Counted from the first letter of the stretch, positions 52,490 to 60,923 are shown. The stretch: DNA of 64,000 nt from Natrialba sp. SSL1 (GCF_001861355.1 NZ_MASN01000034.1:89009-153008), one strand, 5' to 3'. A program made the numbers and translations. The notes: a model not told the origin generated them from the sequence alone.

Positions 52490-53118
52490 ACCTGAAATAA
52501 CTGTGGTTCTCATTTGCGTTTTGTGGTTCATTTACCGAATTGTGTGGTAATCTAATGGACCATCCAGTAAATCCGTACCAATTGCGATTCTCACCGTAGA
52601 TAGACTTGCGCAGCGGTGTCGAAGCATGTCTCTGGCGATCCTGTGAACGAGCTATCCGCCCCTCAGTACTGGCAAGACTGGGAGAACAGCGGCTGACGGG
52701 ATGATTCGGCAGTTGTTGCACTCTCTGGCCAGACCTGGGGCACGATTTCACGAAGTCAGAGCCGATACGGAGCTTCCATCCTCCCGGTTTTCCTGATCGA
52801 ATCAGCAACTACTGTGAACGGGTGGGTTTCCGTGCTGTTGCCGCTATGATTTCCGTACTCAGAAGCCGTTGCCGTCTCCGTCTTCGATGTTGAAGTTGTG
52901 CGGCGCTCCGTCAAGGCACTTCTAAACAACCGAATTTTTGTTAGTATAAATTAGATTGTGGATCATTTGATTTTCCCATACACAACCCTCTGCCGGTCAG
53001 CCTTCCGTATCTTTCGACGCTAGTAAGGGCGTTTGATTGGATCAAGATGACAGTCTGACGAATGGTGCTGCGTCTGTCGGGGCAACTGTACGATCTGAGC
53101 CCTAATTGACGACCTGCG
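52490..53118. other. Gene-poor stretch
   Basis: No intact gene. A fragment on the minus strand near 52868-52905 reads NFNIEDGDGNGF and stops, perhaps the end of a lost gene. AT-rich sequence near 52930-52975 is unremarkable. Confidence 0.35.
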
Positions 53119-53667
53119 TTACTCGCTGTTCTCTCCTATTTCATCGGTATCTTCGGTTTCTTCGACTGGCTTGAGATTGGCTTCCATCCGTTCGTATTTA
53201 GCTTTACGAAGCTCGTCTTCTGACGGCATCTTCGGCACGAACGACGTGCCTTCAGGGAGGTTAATGTCCTGATCTTGCATTGGGTCCGAATCGGTGACCA
53301 TTTTGCGAATCTCCATATCCCGATTGATTTTCCCGATCAGCTGCTCGAACGTCGTCTCACGTTCCTGCCGAACCCGCCGGAGCTCTCGAATCTTCCGCTC
53401 GAACTCCGTCTGCACTGCCCAATCATACACACGACGCCCGAGGATGGTGAGCTCATACCGCTTCTCTGTCCCATGCTCGGTTGGCCAGTGACTCACCGTG
53501 AACACCTCACGCTCAACGCCTTCAGAGAGTCGCGAGGAGACCGTCGATCCACTTACCGCAACCGCGTCGACGAGTGCGTTGAACGTCGCTGTTCCCGTTC
53601 CGATCTCCGTGATAAGTTCCGCCGCTCCCTTCTTCCGAAGAAACGACTCGAGTTCGTCCAATCCCAT
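53119..53667 (-). CDS. Winged-helix protein divergent from the second large transposase
   Basis: 182 residues. The winged helix reads DELESFLRKKGAAELITEIG, VDAVAVSGSTVSSRLSEG and a wing GTEKRYELTILGRRVYDW; a coiled helix (KIRELRRVRQERETTFEQLI) and a long acidic tail follow. It shares its opening helix (K-G-A-x-E-L-I) and layout with the protein at 27666. Here too a large DDE transposase starts on the opposite strand about 300 nt away, so it may belong to the element. Confidence 0.75.
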   Translation of the reverse strand: MGLDELESFLRKKGAAELITEIGTGTATFNALVDAVAVSGSTVSSRLSEGVEREVFTVSHWPTEHGTEKRYELTILGRRVYDWAVQTEFERKIRELRRVRQERETTFEQLIGKINRDMEIRKMVTDSDPMQDQDINLPEGTSFVPKMPSEDELRKAKYERMEANLKPVEETEDTDEIGENSE

Positions 53668-53964
53668 CGTACCTACCTGTTCTCAGTCTACTACTATAAC
53701 TCCAACCGATATCCGATTCATACTGATTCTTGACTTACACCGTATTCTGGCCACAATCAATTCTCCAAGTATAGCACGCATACCTCTTCATATGTCCCCC
53801 ACCACAAGCCAAGAGCAGACAACCGGCACTAATGCACAATCATATTTTCACTCTATCCTACACTGATATTCGCTCCTTCACAGCAGACGCTTCTACACAC
53901 GATCACTCCAGTATCTGGTCGACCGCAGCCCAAAAACAGAGCAGCTTGTCCTGGAGGTGGCTCA

Positions 53965-55695
53965 ATGCCAACTGATCCGTCGGCTGTTGCTGAGTCAATC
54001 ATTGTTCACGCGGAGACGCTCTGTGAGCGTGAAGACCACCTCTGGGATGTCATCCGTAAACTCTCAATCCCCGTCAACGAACTGGAGGACGCCCGCGATC
54101 AGAACCGCGTAACCTTTGGAACTGACGAGATGTTCCGCACGCTCTTGTTCAAAGGGATTCGAGGCATCTCCCAGAATGAATTAGCGCAACGACTTGGACG
54201 GGAGCCGAGCTTAGTCAAGAGCTTCCACCTCGATATCACCGATCTCTCGGATACACCCACTCAACAAGAGCTTTCGTACACGCACGCGCAATTCAGCGAA
54301 GATACCCAAGAGATCCTTAATCAGACGGTTGCTGGTATCCGGAAAGTTGCTCTCGACAACGACGTCCTCACGGAAGGCCTCGTTCCGTCAGTCCCAGCCG
54401 ACGCCGAGGAGGAGTCACAAAGCGCGAACGAGTATAAGAAAGAGAAGGCCCAGAAGACGCTGACGCTCGCTCGAAAACACGTTATCCCTGAGTTCGACAC
54501 GCACCGAGCAGCCCACAAGACGTACTCCGACGAGGTAATGCTGGATATGTTTGCGAGTATCTGCGCGAACAACGGTAGTGCTCATTCAGAAGCCGAGTAC
54601 GGCTGGCTCACCGACGACGAACTCATCTGCGACGACTCGACCTTCCTACGGGCAATCAAGAAGATAGCCATGCCCAAAGACTCGGACGGCCAGCTCACGT
54701 TCGAGGACTTCGAGGACGATAACTCGATGCCCGAGATCGACCAGATTCGGGACGCTATTATGACGGCGTTCAACGCCGCGACGGAAAACATCATCAACTC
54801 GATCCGTGGTGACGATCCCTTCGACTCTCGTCAGACCGTTGCGGCGATCGACATCACCCACGAGCAGTTCCACGTCTGGCCGTGGGAGGACAAGGAGGCG
54901 GGGATCACGAAGCCAGACTACCCGAAGATGGTGAGCGGGTACAAGAAAGACGGCGAGTACAAGCGCGGGTACAAGTACGCCACTATCACGCTGGTTGGAG
55001 ACCACGCACCGATCGTTCTCGGTATTGAGCCGGTCAAAGAGAACTCTGCGTGGGAACCCGACGACTCTCCATCGTACTCGAAAGCCGACTTAGTAAGTCG
55101 ATTGCTTGACCGGGCCGAGCAGTTCGTCGACCTGGATCTGGTGATGTTCGATCGTGGATTCTACGTCAATCGCGTGTACGCCGACGTTCACGATCGCGGG
55201 CTCACGTACCTCTCGCCGGTTCCGACATATGAGGATGATTTAGAGGATATCCAAAATATTCAGAAACATCCAACGGCGGACGAAGCTGTCAAGCACAACG
55301 TCCCGTTCGGAATCGACGGTGAGGTCCACCACGAGGCTGAGTTCCTCTATGCTCCCAGTACGAGCGATGATGCTGACGGAAAGTACGCGGTGTTCGTAAC
55401 GAACCAGGACTGCGTCGAGCCCGAAGAAATCTCGAGTGTCGTGAACGGGTACAGTCGTCGATGGGACATCGAGAACCAGTACAAGTCGATCAAGGATTTC
55501 ATGCCGAAGACATCATCGACAGATTACCGGCTTCGGCTGTGTAACTTCGCGCTGTCGACGCTGATCTACAATCTGTGGCGGCTGACGGATTATCTAATCA
55601 AGGTCGCGCTCGACGAGCCGATCCGGTCACCGCCAGTGATCACAGCAAAGACGTTCGTGCGGGCGTTAGGCGACTTCTTGCGTGAGTTCGGGTAA
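53965..55695 (+). CDS. DDE transposase (576 aa), same superfamily as the one at 25632
   Basis: 576 residues. Likely catalytic residues: Asp in VAAIDITHEQFHVW, Asp in VMFDRGFYVNRVY, and Glu in WDIENQYKSIKDF, followed by the ALSTLIYNLWRLTDYL helix. The N-terminal part has FRTLLFKGIRGISQNELAQR, a helix-turn-helix-like segment. Domain order equals that of the 585-residue protein at 25632, but sequence identity is low outside the motifs. The ATG at 53965 is directly preceded by GGAGGTGG. Terminal repeats were not found by eye. Confidence 0.85.
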   Translation: MPTDPSAVAESIIVHAETLCEREDHLWDVIRKLSIPVNELEDARDQNRVTFGTDEMFRTLLFKGIRGISQNELAQRLGREPSLVKSFHLDITDLSDTPTQQELSYTHAQFSEDTQEILNQTVAGIRKVALDNDVLTEGLVPSVPADAEEESQSANEYKKEKAQKTLTLARKHVIPEFDTHRAAHKTYSDEVMLDMFASICANNGSAHSEAEYGWLTDDELICDDSTFLRAIKKIAMPKDSDGQLTFEDFEDDNSMPEIDQIRDAIMTAFNAATENIINSIRGDDPFDSRQTVAAIDITHEQFHVWPWEDKEAGITKPDYPKMVSGYKKDGEYKRGYKYATITLVGDHAPIVLGIEPVKENSAWEPDDSPSYSKADLVSRLLDRAEQFVDLDLVMFDRGFYVNRVYADVHDRGLTYLSPVPTYEDDLEDIQNIQKHPTADEAVKHNVPFGIDGEVHHEAEFLYAPSTSDDADGKYAVFVTNQDCVEPEEISSVVNGYSRRWDIENQYKSIKDFMPKTSSTDYRLRLCNFALSTLIYNLWRLTDYLIKVALDEPIRSPPVITAKTFVRALGDFLREFG

Positions 55696-55943
55696 CGCTT
55701 TTCTCACTCTGGGTTCACTGATTCGGTAGCGGTTGCGCTGTCGGTTTTTGCGGATTTCGAACTAACTATTATATCTATGAATGGTCCGTAGTTGCTAATT
55801 CGGTCTCGTCCGATTTTCGCACCGGATTTGTAGTCACTAACTCGTGAATTTCCGAGTTTCATTTGTAGGTTTATAAGCACGCGAAGAATGTGTGTCGGTA
55901 TCTAGGGCAGAGAATAATCGCAGGACAGCAAGCGGATGGACAT
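55696..55943. other. Non-coding stretch right of the second transposase
   Basis: No gene. Contains TTTCATTTGTAGGTTT (55857-55872), an exact 16-bp match to 22801-22816 beside the integrase gene. The iteron array of the partition region begins at 55945. Confidence 0.4.
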
Positions 55944-55944
55944 A

Positions 55945-55989
55945 TGCATTATCTACATTATGTGCAATATGTACAATATCCAAATGATG
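55945..55989. repeat. Iteron array A, 9-bp phased, downstream of the par operon
   Basis: Five 9-bp units in a row: TGCATTATC, TACATTATG, TGCAATATG, TACAATATC, CAAATGATG. TACA/TGCA cores fall at 55945, 55954, 55963 and 55972. Related arrays lie upstream of parA. Such phased arrays serve as centromeres or replication iterons in other plasmids. Confidence 0.75.
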
Positions 55990-56012
55990 GAGAAAATCGG
56001 TCGGATCCAAGA

Positions 56013-56498
56013 TTAGTCGTTTGTGGTCTGCTCACTCAGCATCTCCACAATTTCCTGAACACGGTTCTCATCAGCTTCGATACCACGTTCTCGGAGTATC
56101 TGGAGGGCAACCTCGTCACCGTGATCTGCAATCACCCGGAGGCACGCATCTTGGAACTCTCTTCCCTCAAACTCGGGGACATCAAACATTGAGCACGCGG
56201 CGGTTACCGAAGATCGCATCCGAGTAACGCCATCCCACGTCTCATCCCGGACATAGAAGCCGTGCATATCGGTCTCGTCAAAGGAGAAGGCCGGCCCACC
56301 GGTGGAGTCGTCTACATCCTCCTTATCTTGATCAGATGTGGACTCGGTCTCCGATTCTTTGTCTGCAGTAACTATCTCCTCATCCGGTTTTAGTTCTTCA
56401 TTCGCGTCTGTACGTTCGTCGTCGCCAGGTTCTACCCCCTCCTCCGTTTGTTTGAGCTGTTCAGCGACGTCTCCGAAACGGTCATCCTCATTAGGCAT
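56013..56498 (-). CDS. Small acidic partner of ParA (putative centromere-binding protein)
   Basis: 161 residues. The first 90 are a low-complexity acidic stretch; then comes a compact domain: FSFDETDMHGFYVRDETWDG, MRSSVTAACSMFDVPEFEGR, FQDACLRVIADHGDEVALQI. It is not a classical ParB (no ParB/Srx CTPase motif or HTH). It overlaps parA by 8 nt and takes the second-gene position typical of a centromere-binding ParB/ParG/ParR-like partner. DNA binding is inferred only from context and the neighbouring iterons. Confidence 0.75.
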   Translation of the reverse strand: MPNEDDRFGDVAEQLKQTEEGVEPGDDERTDANEELKPDEEIVTADKESETESTSDQDKEDVDDSTGGPAFSFDETDMHGFYVRDETWDGVTRMRSSVTAACSMFDVPEFEGREFQDACLRVIADHGDEVALQILRERGIEADENRVQEIVEMLSEQTTND

Positions 56499-57363
56499 GG
56501 CTGTGTTCCTCCACGAGATCCGCTAAGTGGTCGAAATTCGGGATTTGGTCGCAATCTTCGTCGAACTCCGAGACGGGCATTCCTTGCTTGAAAGCACGAG
56601 AGATCGCGGTTCGTTCGCGAATCCCTGGCTTCGGAATACTCTCGATGGTGCGTCCCGAGTCATCGAGGGCATCGAAGATTTCCGGGTCCACACGAGCGTA
56701 CTCAGGGACGAACGAACCGAACTCTCGGTTAAGATTTTCAACGAGAGTCCGGTGCTCGTTGCGTTGCCCCATTGTTTCTCGAATCATATTTGGGGTAACT
56801 GCGAGAATATCTAACCCGATATTCTGCCGAATTGGAAAAATTTGGCGTTCAATCATCTTGTTGAGGCCGTTAATCGAGCCAGCACGTGGGATCAACGGGA
56901 TTATGACGCGCTGGACGGCGATGAGGGCATTATCGGAGAGTTTCCCGCGGCCGCCTGCGGCATCAATTATCACGTAGTCGTATCCGTTTTGGATGAGCGG
57001 ATCGACGACGTTCCTCCGAAGCTTCACGTCTGCGAACCGTTCGTCCTTCAGCCTCGTCTCAACGTTCTCAAGCTCGTTGCTCGACGGGAGGAGGTGAACA
57101 CCGAAGTCCGTCTCAATAAGCAGTTCTTCGGGATCTTCACCATCGATGAGGGCGTCACCGAGGTTAGCATCTCGGTCGTACGCATCGTCGTACCCAAGCT
57201 GGGTCGTCATGTGCCCGTCCTTATCCAGATCCAGTAGTACCGTCTCATGGCCGCGAGCAGCGAGTCGGTCAGCGATGTTGAGTGCAATCGTGGATTTTCC
57301 TACGCCGCCCTTGAGCAACGAGACAGCTGCTCCGGGAAGTCCTTCAAACTCGTCAGCACTCAT
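56491..57363 (-). CDS. parA: ParA-family partition ATPase
   Basis: 290 residues. The deviant Walker A box is KGGVGKSTIA near residue 18; VLLDLDKDGHMTTQLGYDDA is the A-prime region; YDYVIIDAAGGRGKL is Walker B. The absence of an N-terminal HTH makes it a short (type Ib-like) ParA, which usually leaves autoregulation to its partner. It moves plasmid copies apart. Iteron arrays B to E lie upstream and array A downstream of the operon. Confidence 0.93.
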   Translation of the reverse strand: MSADEFEGLPGAAVSLLKGGVGKSTIALNIADRLAARGHETVLLDLDKDGHMTTQLGYDDAYDRDANLGDALIDGEDPEELLIETDFGVHLLPSSNELENVETRLKDERFADVKLRRNVVDPLIQNGYDYVIIDAAGGRGKLSDNALIAVQRVIIPLIPRAGSINGLNKMIERQIFPIRQNIGLDILAVTPNMIRETMGQRNEHRTLVENLNREFGSFVPEYARVDPEIFDALDDSGRTIESIPKPGIRERTAISRAFKQGMPVSEFDEDCDQIPNFDHLADLVEEHSHA

Positions 57364-57389
57364 GGGTCAGCACCCCGCAAAAGGTGGAT

Positions 57390-57440
57390 TTTGCACATTT
57401 TGTAGGCAGTTTGCATTGTGTAGATATTGAAGGTTGCGCA
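57390..57440. repeat. Iteron array B in the parA promoter
   Basis: Read on the minus strand: CTACACAAT, GCAAACTGC, CTACAAAAT, GTGCAAAAT. TGTA/TGCA cores at 57392, 57401, 57412 and 57419 keep an overall 9-bp phase. It starts 27 nt before the parA start codon and so may serve both binding and autorepression. Confidence 0.6.
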
Positions 57441-57530
57441 CGTTTCGTTGATAATGTGGGTTTTGTCCTGCTCATACGCGGCAAATGAAGCTCACCCACC
57501 ATAATTCTGCGTCAGACAAATTGGGTACGC

Positions 57531-57575
57531 TATCCACACAACCTACATTTTTTACATTATGTGGATTGTTCACCC
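57531..57575. repeat. Iteron array C
   Basis: TATCCACAC, AACCTACAT, TTTTTACAT, TATGTGGAT, TGTTCACCC. TACA cores at 57544 and 57553, 9 bp apart. Confidence 0.6.
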
Positions 57576-57597
57576 AATCTTCATTCGCCCCGATCTC

Positions 57598-57640
57598 TAC
57601 CAACTACACGCAATCTACATAATCTGCATTATCTACAATT
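57598..57640. repeat. Iteron array D
   Basis: TACA/TGCA cores at 57605, 57616, 57625 and 57634 within CTACACGCAATCTACATAAT and CTGCATTATCTACAAT; spacing 11, 9, 9. Confidence 0.7.
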
Positions 57641-57688
57641 CGTTCAAATCCATCACAATTATCGCTACCTCCAGCAAGCGCCAATGAG

Positions 57689-57735
57689 CGCAATACATGC
57701 AACCTACATTGTTTACATTATCCAAATTATGCAGA
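57689..57735. repeat. Iteron array E
   Basis: TACA cores at 57694, 57705 and 57714 within AATACATGCAACCTACATTG and TTTACATTATCCAAATTATG; spacing 11 and 9. The whole of 57364-57830 is otherwise non-coding. Confidence 0.65.
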
Positions 57736-57839
57736 AAGCGTGAGATATCGACATAGTCTAGCCATTCATTATGAGAAACCGGAGTGGTCCAGCTCAGTCG
57801 GAATCACTCTAACCGGAAGTCCAGTAAGGCTTTTAACTG

Positions 57840-57857
57840 TTACCAGATTACTGGTAA
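57840..57857. promoter_or_regulatory. Operator-like palindrome before nucleotidyltransferase module 2
   Basis: TTACCAG-ATTA-CTGGTAA, a perfect 7-bp dyad lying between a CTTTTAAC box (57829) and the HTH start (57865). The position over the transcription start suits autorepression by the HTH protein. Confidence 0.6.
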
Positions 57858-57864
57858 TCGTCAG

Positions 57865-58539
57865 ATGTACGAAGTTCTTGACGACACGGCGGCGCAGATT
57901 ATCATCGCCACCGAGAGCGGCGACTCCATCCGTCGTGTCGCCCAACACCTCCACACACCGTACGAGACGGTGAGACAGGCCGTCAATCGGCTCGAAGACG
58001 CAGGCTACGTCACCTATGACGACGGCCTCACTGTCGTCGACGAGCGCGTACGCGACGCAGCGCGTGAGCTCGTCGCTGCCAGCGCCAGCGTCAGCCCACC
58101 CACCATCGAGGAGTCCTACGTCATCCCACAATTCGGCGACTGGCCGTTTGCGTTCACGCGGATCGACGCCGTCTACGTGTGGACCCAAGGCGGCTACCAA
58201 GTTGGACGGAATCCGGATGACTATCCGCTGTTCCTGGCCGTCCGTGAGCGGAACGTCGACGCCTGGGAAGCGTTTTTCGAGTCGTTCGGCCTCACTACCG
58301 CATTCGAGCGACAGCCCGGAGACGAGCTGGACGGACCGCTACAGATCGTCCTCGAGCCACGCGAGTCACTCGATATCGAGCACGTCGAAGGGTACCCGGT
58401 GATCCCGAGAGCAGAGACAATCGAGTATATGCGCGAGAACTACGCCCAGTTCCAGTCGGGGCTGGCGATGCTCGACCGGATGTACGAGGACCTCGACCTC
58501 GGCATCACGTATCGGGAGACCGAACGGGCACAGACATGA
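57865..58539 (+). CDS. HTH protein, putative antitoxin of the nucleotidyltransferase module (copy 2)
   Basis: 224 residues from the ATG at 57865; the open frame to 57784 lies upstream of the promoter. Winged helix (DTAAQIIIATESGDSIRRVA, QHLHTPYETVRQAVNRLEDA), then a conserved domain with FTRIDAVYVWTQGGYQVGRN and YPLFLAVRERNVDAWEAFFE, as in the protein at 31761. A palindrome covers its promoter. The stop overlaps the nucleotidyltransferase start by 4 nt. GC content is clearly higher than in copy 1, so the two modules arrived separately. Confidence 0.82.
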   Translation: MYEVLDDTAAQIIIATESGDSIRRVAQHLHTPYETVRQAVNRLEDAGYVTYDDGLTVVDERVRDAARELVAASASVSPPTIEESYVIPQFGDWPFAFTRIDAVYVWTQGGYQVGRNPDDYPLFLAVRERNVDAWEAFFESFGLTTAFERQPGDELDGPLQIVLEPRESLDIEHVEGYPVIPRAETIEYMRENYAQFQSGLAMLDRMYEDLDLGITYRETERAQT

Positions 58540-59231
58540 GCTTCAACAACCGAAGTGACACGCTCATCGAACTGCTCGAGGAGCTCACCCAAGAGGACCA
58601 TGGGTACGTTCTTGTTGGCGGCTACGCTGTCTCAGCGTTCAATGCTCGCTTCTCCACGGACCTCGATATCGTCGTCGCGCCGGACTCCAAAGCTGACTTC
58701 GTCGAGTTCCTCGAACAGCGGGGATTCGAGAAAACGGACAGCCACGCCAAAGAATGGTTCTACGACACCGAAGTAATCGAGTACGAGAAGCGGCTCACGC
58801 CGCAGCAGCCGATCGGCTTCGATCTCCTGGTGAACGGACTCGGGTGTCGCCAGACGGAGGCACAGTGGTCGTTCGACTACCTGTACGACCACAGCCACCA
58901 ACAGAAGGTGAGCGGAGGCACAGTGACGACGACAGCCAGAGTGATCGATGGGGCCGTCCTCGTGGCGGCAAAGCTCCACAGCGGCCGCGAAACAGACCTT
59001 CGAGATGTCCTGGCAGTAGCAGAAGAAATCGATCTCGACGCTGTCACGCCCCATCTGCGACGAGGGGACGACAATGCCCTACGGGAGCAACTTGAGCGTG
59101 GCCTGAAGATATTAGAGAGCGACGAACTCAAGCACGGATTTCGGAGTGACTTCGGGGCCTCAGCAGTCTCAGAAGAAACGGTCACCGCTCTCCAAGAGTA
59201 TCTGTCTGTACAGATTAACCACCTGAGCTGA
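58536..59231 (+). CDS. Nucleotidyltransferase-like protein, putative toxin (copy 2)
   Basis: 231 residues. Signature: YVLVGGYAVSAFNARFSTDL then DIV (GG...DxDIV type), followed by FDLLVNGLGCRQTEAQWSFD and LVAAKLHSGRETDLRDVLAV. It aligns along its length with the protein at 31078. The catalytic acids appear intact, so it may be active. As part of an HTH-nucleotidyltransferase pair with ATGA coupling it resembles AbiEii/MenT-type toxins; the target is unknown. Confidence 0.85.
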   Translation: MSFNNRSDTLIELLEELTQEDHGYVLVGGYAVSAFNARFSTDLDIVVAPDSKADFVEFLEQRGFEKTDSHAKEWFYDTEVIEYEKRLTPQQPIGFDLLVNGLGCRQTEAQWSFDYLYDHSHQQKVSGGTVTTTARVIDGAVLVAAKLHSGRETDLRDVLAVAEEIDLDAVTPHLRRGDDNALREQLERGLKILESDELKHGFRSDFGASAVSEETVTALQEYLSVQINHLS

Positions 59232-59315
59232 AGCGGTCGGGACCCCCTTGATCGGAAGTGAAGATAGGGTCCTTCAGCGGTGTTTACAGTCAGTCAAAAA
59301 ATTGGAGGGGCGGTG

Positions 59316-59615
59316 TCAGTCGACCGTCGCTAACACACGGACATCCGTAGCTGAGTGTCGTTCCCGTTCAGTACGAGCACCATGCTCGCGGAGGAACTCA
59401 TCAATACGGTCGGCAAGGGACTCCGCGTCCTCTCTATCAACGTGGACGATCAGCGTCGGATGTTCCTCGTCGCTGTTCTCAATCACGAGCGAGACATCCT
59501 TGAATTCGTCCGGCTGTCTATACGCCTCAAACTCATCGGCGACCAGGTTGGCCAGGTCGTCGAGTACCTCTTCCTTTGTCATAGATTGTATTTCGGCTTT
59601 GGAAGGTTGTGCCAT
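59316..59615 (-). CDS. Small acidic hypothetical protein (99 aa)
   Basis: 99 residues from the ATG at 59615 (another Met at 59582). Helix EEVLDDLANLVADEFEAY, strands DVSLVIENSDEEHPTLIVHV, helix AESLADRIDEFLREHG and a final VRVLATVD. An alpha-beta-alpha-beta plan without known motif. Typical halophile composition. It converges with the nucleotidyltransferase gene. Confidence 0.65.
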   Translation of the reverse strand: MAQPSKAEIQSMTKEEVLDDLANLVADEFEAYRQPDEFKDVSLVIENSDEEHPTLIVHVDREDAESLADRIDEFLREHGARTERERHSATDVRVLATVD

Positions 59616-59739
59616 CGCGAGCGCGTGAAGAAAACGTGACGTGACTTTCAGAACCACCTCCATCAGACAAACGCGAACGGAGCCTTCTCACACCGGTGGT
59701 TTACCGAGAAGAAGACCGATCCACAGAAGGGACAATGGG

Positions 59740-60174
59740 TTAGAGTGCTCGCGGATCGCTATCGACGATGCTCGCAAACGCGACGTTCTCCTGAACTTGT
59801 TCGATTTCGACTGTTGGCTCGTCGCCGGGCTGAGCGCCGGGAACGATCACGACGTACCCCCGTTCGACTTTCGCAATACCGTCTCCTTGATCACCAACGG
59901 TTTCGATTGTTACGTCGCGCACTTCTCCCTCATCAACAGGAGGACCAGATGAATCATGGCTCGTGCTCCCCTGAGAGGCGGGATGCCGTGGGCTCTGTGG
60001 AGATGTTGATTCAGCTTCGGAGGAGGAATCAAGAAGAGCGATGCGGTACGTTTCATCACCGGTCAGCGCCCCGTGCTTGATCTCACTCGGAGGAATCTCG
60101 ATGACGAAAGTGCCATCCTCCTCCTTAATTTTCGCAGTGAAAAGCGAACACAGGGAGTCTGAGATTTCTACCAT
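59740..60174 (-). CDS. TRAM-domain protein
   Basis: 144 residues from the ATG at 60174. An N-terminal part (VEISDSLCSLFTAKIKEEDG, FVIEIPPSEIKHGALTGDE) resembles the start of haloarchaeal TRAM proteins, then a Ser/Pro linker, then the TRAM beta-barrel (VTIETVGDQGDGIAKVERGY, VVIVPGAQPGDEPTVEI, FASIV). TRAM domains bind RNA; small archaeal TRAM proteins act as RNA chaperones. Here an extra copy in an accessory region. Confidence 0.85.
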   Translation of the reverse strand: MVEISDSLCSLFTAKIKEEDGTFVIEIPPSEIKHGALTGDETYRIALLDSSSEAESTSPQSPRHPASQGSTSHDSSGPPVDEGEVRDVTIETVGDQGDGIAKVERGYVVIVPGAQPGDEPTVEIEQVQENVAFASIVDSDPRAL

Positions 60175-60231
60175 AACTGGGTTTGATACTGGATACAATT
60201 AATCGGTCTCTTTGAGAAGGAGCGAACTGGA

Positions 60232-60798
60232 TCAGCTGTCCTCAGCTGGTTCTTCCCAAGGAATGTCTCGCTTATGGACTACAGCGAGCTTCGAGTCATC
60301 ATCATCTTCCATTGCACTAAGACCACGCTGGACGAGAGTGTGAACCTGCCCAGCAGACTCCGGGAACGAAAATTGGTCATCCTCCGCATCAGTACGGAGT
60401 TCCAGATAATGGAGGTACAACCTGAACGTCGTATCTGCTCCGATAGGCCACCAAATCGTCCCTATCTGCTCATCTACCTGATTGTCCCAATGCTCTATGA
60501 GTTCACGGATATCGTCGACGAGCTCCTCCCCAGAGGTGCGAAGGCGGAGGGAGTATTCCCGATCCCGCTCCATATCTTCGATTATATCCTGAAGGAAAGG
60601 CTCAGCCTCCAAGGCGGTAGGTGAGGTCTGATCCGCTTCTAGAAGGTGTTCTAACGCCCGAATTTCTTCACGCCGAGCGGCTACAGCGTATGCGACATTG
60701 TACTTGTCCTCGGGGAAGATTTCGTGCTGACTCGGTTGCTGTGCCTGAGGGACAGTATCCCCAGTGGATGAGCTAAATAAGGTCTCAAAGAGTCCCAT
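60232..60798 (-). CDS. Hypothetical helical protein (188 aa)
   Basis: 188 residues from the ATG at 60798. Mostly helical and acidic: YNVAYAVAARREEIRALEHL, PFLQDIIEDMERDREYSLRL, ELVDDIRELIEHWDNQ. An unusual WWPIG turn and a C-terminal VVHKRDIPWEEP follow. No family recognised. It is on the same strand as the TRAM gene with 57 nt between them; possibly cotranscribed. Confidence 0.6.
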   Translation of the reverse strand: MGLFETLFSSSTGDTVPQAQQPSQHEIFPEDKYNVAYAVAARREEIRALEHLLEADQTSPTALEAEPFLQDIIEDMERDREYSLRLRTSGEELVDDIRELIEHWDNQVDEQIGTIWWPIGADTTFRLYLHYLELRTDAEDDQFSFPESAGQVHTLVQRGLSAMEDDDDSKLAVVHKRDIPWEEPAEDS

Positions 60799-60923
60799 AC
60801 GCTTCGTCCGGAGGGCACCCATAAGTACTTCCTGTCATATCAGACGCCAATTCTGGCGGCTGTGAACCGATTCACCTTGCCACTCGAAGAAGAAGCGGAT
60901 TATCTTTGTATCGACAGACAGCG

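Noticed and set aside
52389..52808. 139-codon leftward ORF upstream of the four-helix protein
   Set aside because: Overlaps that gene's start in another frame; basic and low-complexity.
57531..57735. Iteron arrays as CRISPR or microsatellite
   Set aside because: Units are 9 bp, imperfect and in separate clusters around parA, which fits iterons better.
59248..59628. 126-codon rightward ORF
   Set aside because: Antisense to the 99-aa acidic protein; Ser/Arg-rich.
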